Source: Chitinophagales bacterium
GTDB taxonomy: Bacteria; Bacteroidota; Bacteroidia; Chitinophagales; UBA2359
Direction: 5' to 3'
NCBI GenBank assembly: GCA_020629335.1
Contig: JAHDDN010000315.1
Coordinates: forward strand, 1 to 6,407
DNA: 6,407 nt
Positions 1 through 5,498 of this stretch are shown piece by piece. The notes beneath the pieces were generated by a model. The model worked only from the letters and a program-made list of their open reading frames with translations, was not told where the DNA came from and did not search any database. The translations under genes and the position numbers were made by a program. The first letter of the stretch is position 1. Each line of letters begins with the position of its first letter.

Positions 1-581
1 CCAAGGAAAGTAACTACTTCATCTTCTAATTTGTACTTTTCTCCTGATTCTTTGCAGCTTCCGTTGCCGTATTCATCGAAGAAGATACGGGCGCCGAATC
101 GACTCATCCAACCGATTCTTTTAGCGGGAACTCCGGCCATGAGTGCATAAGATGGGACGTCTTTGGTAACGACTGCGCCTGCGCCTATGAAGCAGTATTC
201 GTGTAAGGTAGCGCCGCATACAATGGTTGCATTTGCACCGATGGAGACTCCTTTTTTAACGTGTGTTTTCTTATATTCTGACTTTCTGTTGACGCCTGAA
301 CGTGGATTGATAACGTTGGTAAATACCATGGACGGGCCTAAAAAAACATCATCTTCACAAATAACGCCTTCGTATAGAGAGACATTATTTTGGATTTTGA
401 CATTATTTCCGATACGGACATTATTCGCTACGAATACATTTTGGCCAAGTGAGCAGCCTTCGCCTATAATGGCTTTGGGCATCACATGGCAGAAGTGCCA
501 AACATAAGATTTTGCCCCTATTTCGCATCCATCATCCGCTTCTGCTGAGGGGTGAACGAAGGCATTAGGATGTATAGGCAT
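1..581 (-). CDS. wbpD: UDP-2-acetamido-3-amino-2,3-dideoxyglucuronate N-acetyltransferase, WbpD/WlbB-like (3' end off window)
   Basis: The protein probably transfers acetyl from acetyl-CoA to the 3-amino group of the UDP-sugar made by the two genes transcribed before it, giving UDP-2,3-diacetamido-2,3-dideoxyglucuronate in the cytoplasm. Translation from the ATG at 581-579 gives 193 full codons without a stop. Hexapeptide repeats of a left-handed beta-helix run from about residue 12 to 150 (for example IGEGCSLGQNVFVANNVRIG at 39-58). Family hallmarks are VWHF (27-30), KIQNNVSLYEGV (62-73), GPSMVFTNVINPRS (82-95), VKKGVSIGANATIVCG (108-123), GAGAVVTKDVPSYALMAGVPA (133-153) and IGWMS (156-160). 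These match what I know of Pseudomonas WbpD and Bordetella WlbB, which are about 190 residues, so probably only a few residues are missing at the left edge. The start overlaps the end of the preceding gene by 17 bases in another frame, which suggests translational coupling. A hand count over bases 1-540 gives about 44% G+C, somewhat above the rest of the window. Confidence 0.9.
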   Translation of the reverse strand, partial: MPIHPNAFVHPSAEADDGCEIGAKSYVWHFCHVMPKAIIGEGCSLGQNVFVANNVRIGNNVKIQNNVSLYEGVICEDDVFLGPSMVFTNVINPRSGVNRKSEYKKTHVKKGVSIGANATIVCGATLHEYCFIGAGAVVTKDVPSYALMAGVPAKRIGWMSRFGARIFFDEYGNGSCKESGEKYKLEDEVVTFL

Positions 582-1632
582 TTTCTTGCTTCATTTTGTT
601 GAGTTCTTCAATATTACGAGTTGCGTAAATACGTTGGATGATGTCTACTACTTTCAGTCCTTCGAGCGCATTGACATCTATACTTGATTTGTGAAGAAGT
701 GTATCTACTACATTTTGGATAACGTAGTGATGATTAGCTGCACTACCTTTGAATGGGCCGTAATCATTAGGAGGATTGGTAGGTGGTAATTCAGGCTTTT
801 CATAGTTTTCTACATGGCAATATTCTATTTGATCCATGTATTGTCCGCCGACTTTCACGCTTCCTTTAGATCCTACTACGGTGATACTACTTTCCATATT
901 TTTGTTCCAACAAGAGGTAGAGAAGTTTAGGCAACCCGTCCCACCTTTTATGAAATCAAATTGTACTATTCCAGTATCTTCAAATTCTGTACTGTGTTTG
1001 TGATTATAGTTTTGGAATCTTGCGTTGATATTTTCAACATCACCGAAGATCCAGTACATGATGTCAATAAAATGGCTGAATTGTGTAAATAATGCGCCTC
1101 CATCTTTCGCTAGTTGGCCTTTCCAGTCGTTATTTTGTAGGTAATAACGATCGTCTCTATTCCAGTAGCAATTAATTTGTACTGTATAGATGTCTCCCAA
1201 GCGGCCATCTTTAACGATTTCTTTTAGCCATTTAGAAGGTGGGCTATAGCGATTTTGCTTGACGACAAATACTTTTTTATTATTCTTTAAAGCTTTGTGT
1301 AGTAAATTTTCACACTCTCGCACATTGAGTCCCATTGGCTTTTCAATAACTGCATTATAGCCAGACTCCAGTACTTGTTTACCCATTGGTGCGTGTAAAT
1401 TATTAGGGGTGCAGATATTAACTACTTCAACTCCTTTGGGTTGGTGAGCAAGGAGTTCGTCTATTCCAGAGAAGCTAGGAATATCCCAATTCATTTCTTT
1501 GAACTCTTCTAGTTTTTTAGGATTATTGTCAACGACTGCCAATAATTCTGTTTCTGGATGGTCATGAATGATACGGGCATGTCTTTTTCCAATTCGCCCA
1601 TATCCGATTACTGCAAATCCGAGTTTTTCCAT
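565..1632 (-). CDS. wbpB: UDP-N-acetylglucosaminuronate 3-dehydrogenase, Gfo/Idh/MocA family (WbpB/WlbA-like)
   Basis: This 355-residue cytoplasmic enzyme probably oxidises C3 of UDP-GlcNAcA with NAD, giving the 3-keto sugar used by the aminotransferase encoded just before it. In characterised WbpB/WbpE and WlbA/WlbC pairs the two steps are coupled and the NADH is recycled with 2-oxoglutarate. Visible signs are an N-terminal Rossmann fold with GYGRIGKRHAR (10-20), an acidic residue at the end of beta-2 (VVDNNPKK, 33-40), NICTPNNLHA (72-81), the EKP motif (97-99) whose Lys98 is the expected catalytic lysine, QNRYSPP (126-132), and KDGGALFTQFSHFIDIMYW (176-194) with the conserved His187 and Asp190. 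The second half is the usual alpha/beta substrate domain. The start at 1632 places the Rossmann strand immediately after the initiator; the leader is A-rich with no Shine-Dalgarno. The gene lies 49 bases after the aminotransferase and overlaps the acetyltransferase start by 17 bases. The family is certain. The exact substrate rests on motifs and neighbours; other Gfo/Idh sugar oxidases share the fold. Confidence 0.88.
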   Translation of the reverse strand: MEKLGFAVIGYGRIGKRHARIIHDHPETELLAVVDNNPKKLEEFKEMNWDIPSFSGIDELLAHQPKGVEVVNICTPNNLHAPMGKQVLESGYNAVIEKPMGLNVRECENLLHKALKNNKKVFVVKQNRYSPPSKWLKEIVKDGRLGDIYTVQINCYWNRDDRYYLQNNDWKGQLAKDGGALFTQFSHFIDIMYWIFGDVENINARFQNYNHKHSTEFEDTGIVQFDFIKGGTGCLNFSTSCWNKNMESSITVVGSKGSVKVGGQYMDQIEYCHVENYEKPELPPTNPPNDYGPFKGSAANHHYVIQNVVDTLLHKSSIDVNALEGLKVVDIIQRIYATRNIEELNKMKQENAYTS

Positions 1633-1655
1633 TTTAGTCTAATTTATTTCAATTA

Positions 1656-1677
1656 AGGAATATCAATTCATATTCCT
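1656..1677 (-). other. Intercistronic inverted repeat (hairpin) between the aminotransferase and dehydrogenase genes
   Basis: Two perfect 8-base arms (AGGAATAT and ATATTCCT) flank a 6-base spacer inside the 49-base gap between the two genes. In leftward transcription the hairpin lies just after the aminotransferase stop and about 23 bases before the dehydrogenase ATG. The stem is AT-rich and no run of U follows, so it is not a convincing intrinsic terminator. It could be an RNA-processing or stability element between cistrons, or chance. Confidence 0.35.
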
Positions 1678-1681
1678 AAGC

Positions 1682-2815
1682 TTACAAACATTCTTTAACT
1701 GCTTCGCAGATGAATTTCAATTGTTCTTCATCTAGTTCTGTGTGCATAGGTAAAGAGATCACTTGTTTAGCTAATAATTCCGTGTTTGGCAAGTCGCCAG
1801 CTTGATAACCATAGTGGCGATATGCTTCTTCTAAATGTAGTGGTTTAGGATAGTAAACCATTGAAGGAATGCCTTTTTCTTTCAGGCGTTCTCTAAATGC
1901 ATCTCTATCCCCTTCAATTATAAGTGTGTACTGGTGGAAAACATGATTAGAGTGTTTTACTCTAAATGGTATTTTGATACCTGTTAGGTCTTTAAATGCT
2001 TCATCGTAATAATCTGCTGCACGATTTCGGGCGGCAATGTATTCATCTAAATGTTTTAATTTAGCATTGAGCACCACAGCTTGGAAACTATCCAAGCGAG
2101 AGTTAACTCCAATGTGTGCATAAGTATATTTTTTTACCTGACCATGATTAGCGATCATTTTTAATCGTTCTGCTAGCTCATCATCATTGGTAAATAATGC
2201 GCCTCCATCGCCATAACAACCTAAGTTTTTAGACGGATAAAAGGAGGTAGTCCCTATATCTCCAATAGTACCAGCCTTTAGACGCTTTCCGTCTGAAAAG
2301 TAATACTCTGAGCCTATAGATTGTGCATTATCTTCAATTACTTTGATGCCATGCTTCTTAGCAATTGCCATTATTCCTTCCATATTAGCACATTGACCGA
2401 ATAAATGAACAGGAACAATACATTTTGTTTTAGGCGTGATTGCTTGCTCTAATTTTTCGAGATCTAAAGTGAAGTCATCTGGATTGATATCCACAAAGAC
2501 TGGCTTCATATTTAATAATGCGCCAACTTCTGCTGTTGCGACAAAAGTAAAAGACACTGTGATTATCTCATCTCCTGGCTTCGGATCTAAAGCCATCATG
2601 GCTATTTGTAAAGCATCAGTGCCATTCGCACATGGAATGACATGCTTTACGCCTAAATAATCTTGTAGACCAGCAGTAAAGCTTTTTACCGCCGGACCAT
2701 TAATGAATTTGCCAGTATTTATTACTTCAGCAATGCCATTATCTACTTCTTCTTTTATGTGTTGATATTGATTAAATAAATCAACCATATCAATTTTCCT
2801 ATCAAATTTTATCAT
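1682..2815 (-). CDS. wbpE: UDP-2-acetamido-2-deoxy-3-oxo-glucuronate aminotransferase, DegT/DnrJ/EryC1 family (WbpE/WlbC-like)
   Basis: This PLP-dependent sugar aminotransferase of 377 residues probably transfers an amino group from glutamate to the 3-keto position made by the WbpB-like dehydrogenase. Key features are CANGTDALQIAMMAL (62-76) for phosphate binding, FTFVATAE (89-96), VPVHLFGQCANM (134-145), EDNAQSIGSE (161-170) with Asp162 expected to hold the pyridine nitrogen, SFYPSKNLGCYGDGGA (191-206) with Lys196 as the Schiff-base lysine, NHGQVKKY (223-230), GVNSRLDSFQA (236-246) and VYYPKPLH (320-327). These follow the Pseudomonas WbpE pattern closely, including the GQCA and PSK-LGCYGDGGA blocks, and separate it from pure ArnB or perosamine-type members, though not absolutely. 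It is the first gene of the leftward unit and sits about 40 bases inside a good candidate promoter. The ATG at 2815 fits the family N-terminus; an in-frame ATG at residue 10 (2788) is the alternative. Length is slightly above the roughly 360 residues of WbpE. Confidence 0.9.
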   Translation of the reverse strand: MIKFDRKIDMVDLFNQYQHIKEEVDNGIAEVINTGKFINGPAVKSFTAGLQDYLGVKHVIPCANGTDALQIAMMALDPKPGDEIITVSFTFVATAEVGALLNMKPVFVDINPDDFTLDLEKLEQAITPKTKCIVPVHLFGQCANMEGIMAIAKKHGIKVIEDNAQSIGSEYYFSDGKRLKAGTIGDIGTTSFYPSKNLGCYGDGGALFTNDDELAERLKMIANHGQVKKYTYAHIGVNSRLDSFQAVVLNAKLKHLDEYIAARNRAADYYDEAFKDLTGIKIPFRVKHSNHVFHQYTLIIEGDRDAFRERLKEKGIPSMVYYPKPLHLEEAYRHYGYQAGDLPNTELLAKQVISLPMHTELDEEQLKFICEAVKECL

Positions 2816-2827
2816 ACTTATGGACCG

Positions 2828-2859
2828 TTTGTCTATATTTGTATTTTGGGTTATTTTGG
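2828..2859 (+). promoter_or_regulatory. Weaker candidate promoter for the rightward MBOAT operon
   Basis: TTTG at 2828-2831 is followed by a 20-base spacer and TATTTTGG at 2852-2859, which has one mismatch to TAnnTTTG. Transcription would start near 2866, about 63 bases before the MBOAT ATG. A perfect -7 match, TATATTTG at 2834-2841, also exists on this strand but has no TTTG or TTG at the right distance upstream. The rightward genes need a promoter here since the gap is the only space before them, but which element is used is uncertain. Confidence 0.35.
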
Positions 2860-2860
2860 G
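2842..2860. repeat. Short tandem direct repeat of TATTTTGGG in the divergent intergenic region
   Basis: The 9-mer TATTTTGGG occurs at 2842-2850 and again at 2852-2860, a period of 10 bases or about one helical turn. A near-copy in the opposite orientation, CCCAAATA, is at 2903-2910. The repeats overlap the candidate rightward -7 element and touch the leftward one, so they could be an operator or simply A/T-rich promoter sequence. Confidence 0.45.
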
Positions 2861-2861
2861 G

Positions 2862-2892
2862 CAAAGCTAATACTTTAACGCTTAGATAACAA
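2862..2892 (-). promoter_or_regulatory. Candidate Bacteroidota-type promoter for the leftward sugar-nucleotide operon
   Basis: Read on the minus strand, the sequence shows TTG (2892-2890), a 20-base spacer and TAGCTTTG (2869-2862). This matches the Bacteroidota housekeeping pattern of a -33 TTTG or TTG element and a -7 TAnnTTTG element. Transcription would begin near 2855, leaving a leader of about 40 bases before the ATG at 2815. The spacing and exact -7 match make it the best promoter in the window; no Shine-Dalgarno lies before the ATG, which is normal for the phylum. Confidence 0.6.
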
Positions 2893-2928
2893 TAAAATAT
2901 AGCCCAAATACTCTAATAAAAACAACAA

Positions 2929-4377
2929 ATGCTATTTAACTCTATAGCTTTCCTTTTTTTCTTTCCCATCGTTGTAATACTATATTTTGCAACTCCCTAT
3001 AAGTATAGATGGATCTTACTTTTAGCTGCCAGCTACTACTTTTATATGTGCTGGAGGCCAGAGTATATTATCTTGATTATCCTATCTACTTTAGTGGATT
3101 ATTTTGTCGCATTACAAATGAGTGCCATAGCAGAAAAGAAAGATCGTAGGAAATGGCTGTATTTAAGTTTGTTTGTCAACTTAGGGATGCTATTTACTTT
3201 CAAGTACTTTAATTTTTTTAGTGCTAGTGTTCAGCAAGGATTTCAATACTTTAATATCTTCTATAATAACTGGGTATTTGAAGCCCTCTTGCCCGTGGGT
3301 ATTTCGTTCTATACCTTCCAAACATTGAGTTATACCATTGATGTTTATAATAACAAAATTGAACCTGAACGAAATTTGGGTTATTTTGCATTATACGTTT
3401 CTTTCTTCCCTCAATTAGTGGCAGGGCCTATTGAACGGCCTGGTCGTTTATTACCTCAGTTTAAGCAAAATTTTGATTTTGATTATAAACGAGTAGTTGG
3501 TGGACTAAAAATGATGGCATGGGGATTCTTTCTCAAATTAGTTGTAGCGGATCGTTTAGCCCCCATCGTTAATCGGGTTTTTAATAAGCCTGAAAAACAT
3601 GAAGGCTTTGAGATATTATTAGCTATCTTCTTCTTCGCTTATCAGATATTCTGTGATTTCGCTGGCTATTCTATCATAGCTATTGGAGCTGCAAAAATCA
3701 TGGGATATGACTTAATGACTAACTTCCGACGTCCCTATTTTTCTACTTCTATTAGAGAGTTTTGGCAAAGATGGCATATATCTCTTTCCTCTTGGTTTAG
3801 AGATTATGTCTACATACCATTGGGAGGAAATAGAGTCGCCAAATGGAGATGGTATTATAACTTAATGATTACTTTTGTAGTAAGTGGAATATGGCATGGC
3901 GCTAATTGGACCTTTATCATTTGGGGCTTTTTACACGGCTTTTACTTAATATTTGCTTTAATAACGCAGCCTTTCAAAGATAAAATAAACAATGCTATTG
4001 GACTTAGTAAAGTACCTGCATTACTAAAAGCTTCTCAAATAGTAATTACCTTTATATTAGCTTGTTTTGCATGGACATTCTTTAGGGCCAATAGCGTCGG
4101 TGATGCATTTTTATTACTTAAAAATGCGACCTACTTAGAGAGTAGCCAATTAAGCCTAAATTTGCTCACAGGAATCAGTCCTGTTGAAATTGCCTTGTCC
4201 TTTTTATTCATCTTCTTGGTCGAAATTATTCACTCCATAGAAGAATGGGCAAACTTCTCTACTCCTTTTTATAGCCAATCAACCATCATCAGATGGGTGT
4301 CTTATGTCTTAATAGTCGTCCTAATCATCGGTTTTGGCAAATTCTCTGCAAGCGACTTCATTTACTTCCAATTCTAA
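2929..4377 (+). CDS. MBOAT-family membrane-bound O-acyltransferase (AlgI/PatA/DltB-like)
   Basis: This 482-residue polytopic inner-membrane protein probably takes acyl (most likely acetyl) from a cytoplasmic donor and passes it across the membrane for O-acylation of an extracytoplasmic glycan. Hydrophobic segments recur along the chain, for example at about 7-22, 28-40, 47-63, 76-92, 227-253, 311-322, 326-345, 368-385, 417-435 and 454-470. AlgI-type motifs include MLFNSIAFLFFFP at the N-terminus, YYFYMCWRPEY (36-46), PVGISFYTFQTLSYTIDVY (122-140), FFPQLVAGPIERP (159-171), a DFAGYS block (243-248), FWQRWHISLSSWFRDYVYIP (278-297) and VVSGIWHGANWTFIIWGFLHG (317-337). His323 in the WHG motif is the expected invariant MBOAT histidine and His283 is the conserved upstream one. 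The ATG at 2929 gives the standard N-terminus after an A-rich leader. The SGNH partner follows after 4 bases, the usual pairing for this class. AlgI is somewhat longer (about 520). The acyl group and acceptor are not known from sequence. Confidence 0.93.
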   Translation: MLFNSIAFLFFFPIVVILYFATPYKYRWILLLAASYYFYMCWRPEYIILIILSTLVDYFVALQMSAIAEKKDRRKWLYLSLFVNLGMLFTFKYFNFFSASVQQGFQYFNIFYNNWVFEALLPVGISFYTFQTLSYTIDVYNNKIEPERNLGYFALYVSFFPQLVAGPIERPGRLLPQFKQNFDFDYKRVVGGLKMMAWGFFLKLVVADRLAPIVNRVFNKPEKHEGFEILLAIFFFAYQIFCDFAGYSIIAIGAAKIMGYDLMTNFRRPYFSTSIREFWQRWHISLSSWFRDYVYIPLGGNRVAKWRWYYNLMITFVVSGIWHGANWTFIIWGFLHGFYLIFALITQPFKDKINNAIGLSKVPALLKASQIVITFILACFAWTFFRANSVGDAFLLLKNATYLESSQLSLNLLTGISPVEIALSFLFIFLVEIIHSIEEWANFSTPFYSQSTIIRWVSYVLIVVLIIGFGKFSASDFIYFQF

Positions 4378-4381
4378 GATT

Positions 4382-5467
4382 ATGGGGAAACTAATATTAA
4401 AAGGAATCATCATTTTGGGGCTAGCACTAGCGATTATATTCATTGCGCGTGCTCTGATGCCTCCTTTTTGGTGTGGCCCAGTGATTGCGAATAAGTATCG
4501 AGTTTATGACACTAATAAAGATAAGTATAATATCCTATTCTTAGGTACGAGTCGGATCAATCATGGCATTAGCCCTAAAGCATTTGATAATCAAGTAGCA
4601 GATCTCTCTAAATTCAAATCTACTTCTTTTAACTATGGTTTGGCTGGAGCTAGCGTTGGAGAAATATTTTCTATATACCGATCCATACTTAAAGATCCCA
4701 GCTATAAACTGAAGTATATCTTAATGGAACTGCCTTCCGTAGGCACCGCTTTAGGGGATAAGTTCTGCATTGAAAACCTACATACCAATAGAAATAAATA
4801 TTGGATGGACACTAAAGCTTTAAGATCCTCAATAGCCAATGTGAATGGCTTTATAAGATCAGACGGAGCCGCACTAAATAAAACTAGATTTTATAAAAAT
4901 TATATCATGAATACCTTTGCTAATTTCCTAAGCGCAGGTATGATGGAAGGCTACTTAGAATACTTCCATGGATACGAAATTGAAAAAGGACTAGGCCCTC
5001 GATTAGATGGTTATGACAATATCACCCTTTTAACGAAAGATAAAGGAGTTCAAGAAGCACGAGCAGGCTTTTTAAGGGCTGGTAGTAAATTCGTCAAAGC
5101 AAAAAAAGAACGCAGCATCGAATTCTTCTCCGAAAGAGTAAATATCTCCGATTTTAATGAACAATACCTCCAACAAATTCTTGAACTCATTAGATTAGGG
5201 GAAGATGCTGGTATCCACCTCATTCTCATGTCGCCTCCACTCATGACCACGCCCTCTTATAAGGAATTAGCCCCTATATTTTTTCGTATACCAGAGAAAA
5301 ATCGCATTAATTTATGCGACGCCAAACGATACCCTGCCTTATATGAAAACGAAAATATTTGGGATGGAAACCACTTAAATCATAAAGGTGCTGTTAAATT
5401 TTCTAAATTTGCAGCCAAAGCATTCGTTAATAAGCTCAAAAAGGGGAAGAAAAAGGGTAAAAAATAA
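4382..5467 (+). CDS. Membrane-anchored SGNH-hydrolase-like protein, probable O-acyltransferase partner of the MBOAT protein
   Basis: This probably completes O-acylation outside the cytoplasmic membrane, receiving the acyl group from the MBOAT protein and placing it on the glycan, as proposed for AlgJ/AlgX, PatB and DltD. The preferred ATG at 4382 gives 361 residues. The frame is open back to 4334, but that longer start would overlap the MBOAT coding region by 44 bases and put a polar stretch before the membrane anchor. Residues about 4-25 form one hydrophobic signal anchor. The SGNH signs are ILFLGTSRINHG (51-62) with nucleophile Ser57, NYGLAGASVGEIF (84-96) supplying the Gly/Asn block, LILMSPP (280-286), and WDGNHLNHKGA (327-337) with Asp328 and His331 as the likely catalytic pair. 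The region at about 125-255 has no motif I recognise. The C-terminus is lysine-rich (last 13 residues). The gap to the MBOAT stop is 4 bases, so the two are probably co-translated. A hydrolase rather than transferase activity cannot be excluded. Confidence 0.8.
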   Translation: MGKLILKGIIILGLALAIIFIARALMPPFWCGPVIANKYRVYDTNKDKYNILFLGTSRINHGISPKAFDNQVADLSKFKSTSFNYGLAGASVGEIFSIYRSILKDPSYKLKYILMELPSVGTALGDKFCIENLHTNRNKYWMDTKALRSSIANVNGFIRSDGAALNKTRFYKNYIMNTFANFLSAGMMEGYLEYFHGYEIEKGLGPRLDGYDNITLLTKDKGVQEARAGFLRAGSKFVKAKKERSIEFFSERVNISDFNEQYLQQILELIRLGEDAGIHLILMSPPLMTTPSYKELAPIFFRIPEKNRINLCDAKRYPALYENENIWDGNHLNHKGAVKFSKFAAKAFVNKLKKGKKKGKK

Positions 5468-5498
5468 CCCAAGTAAAAAATAAACAAATATCAATATT

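Noticed and set aside
163..507. Open frame on the plus strand of 114 codons
   Set aside because: It lies wholly antisense to the acetyltransferase, whose beta-helix repeats are unmistakable, and its own translation has no recognisable domain.
1656..1677. Intercistronic hairpin as an intrinsic terminator
   Set aside because: No U-run follows the stem on the transcribed strand and the downstream genes belong to the same pathway, so full termination makes little sense.
2436..2660. Open frame on the plus strand of 74 codons
   Set aside because: It is antisense to the aminotransferase core, including the NGTDAL region, and is a shadow of that gene.
4334..4381. Upstream in-frame ATG extending the SGNH protein by 16 residues
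   Set aside because: It would overlap the MBOAT gene and add a polar stretch before the membrane anchor; the ATG at 4382, 4 bases after the MBOAT stop, gives a normal signal-anchor N-terminus.
5050..5250. Open frame on the minus strand of 66 codons
   Set aside because: It is antisense to the SGNH protein gene and its translation shows no protein-like features.
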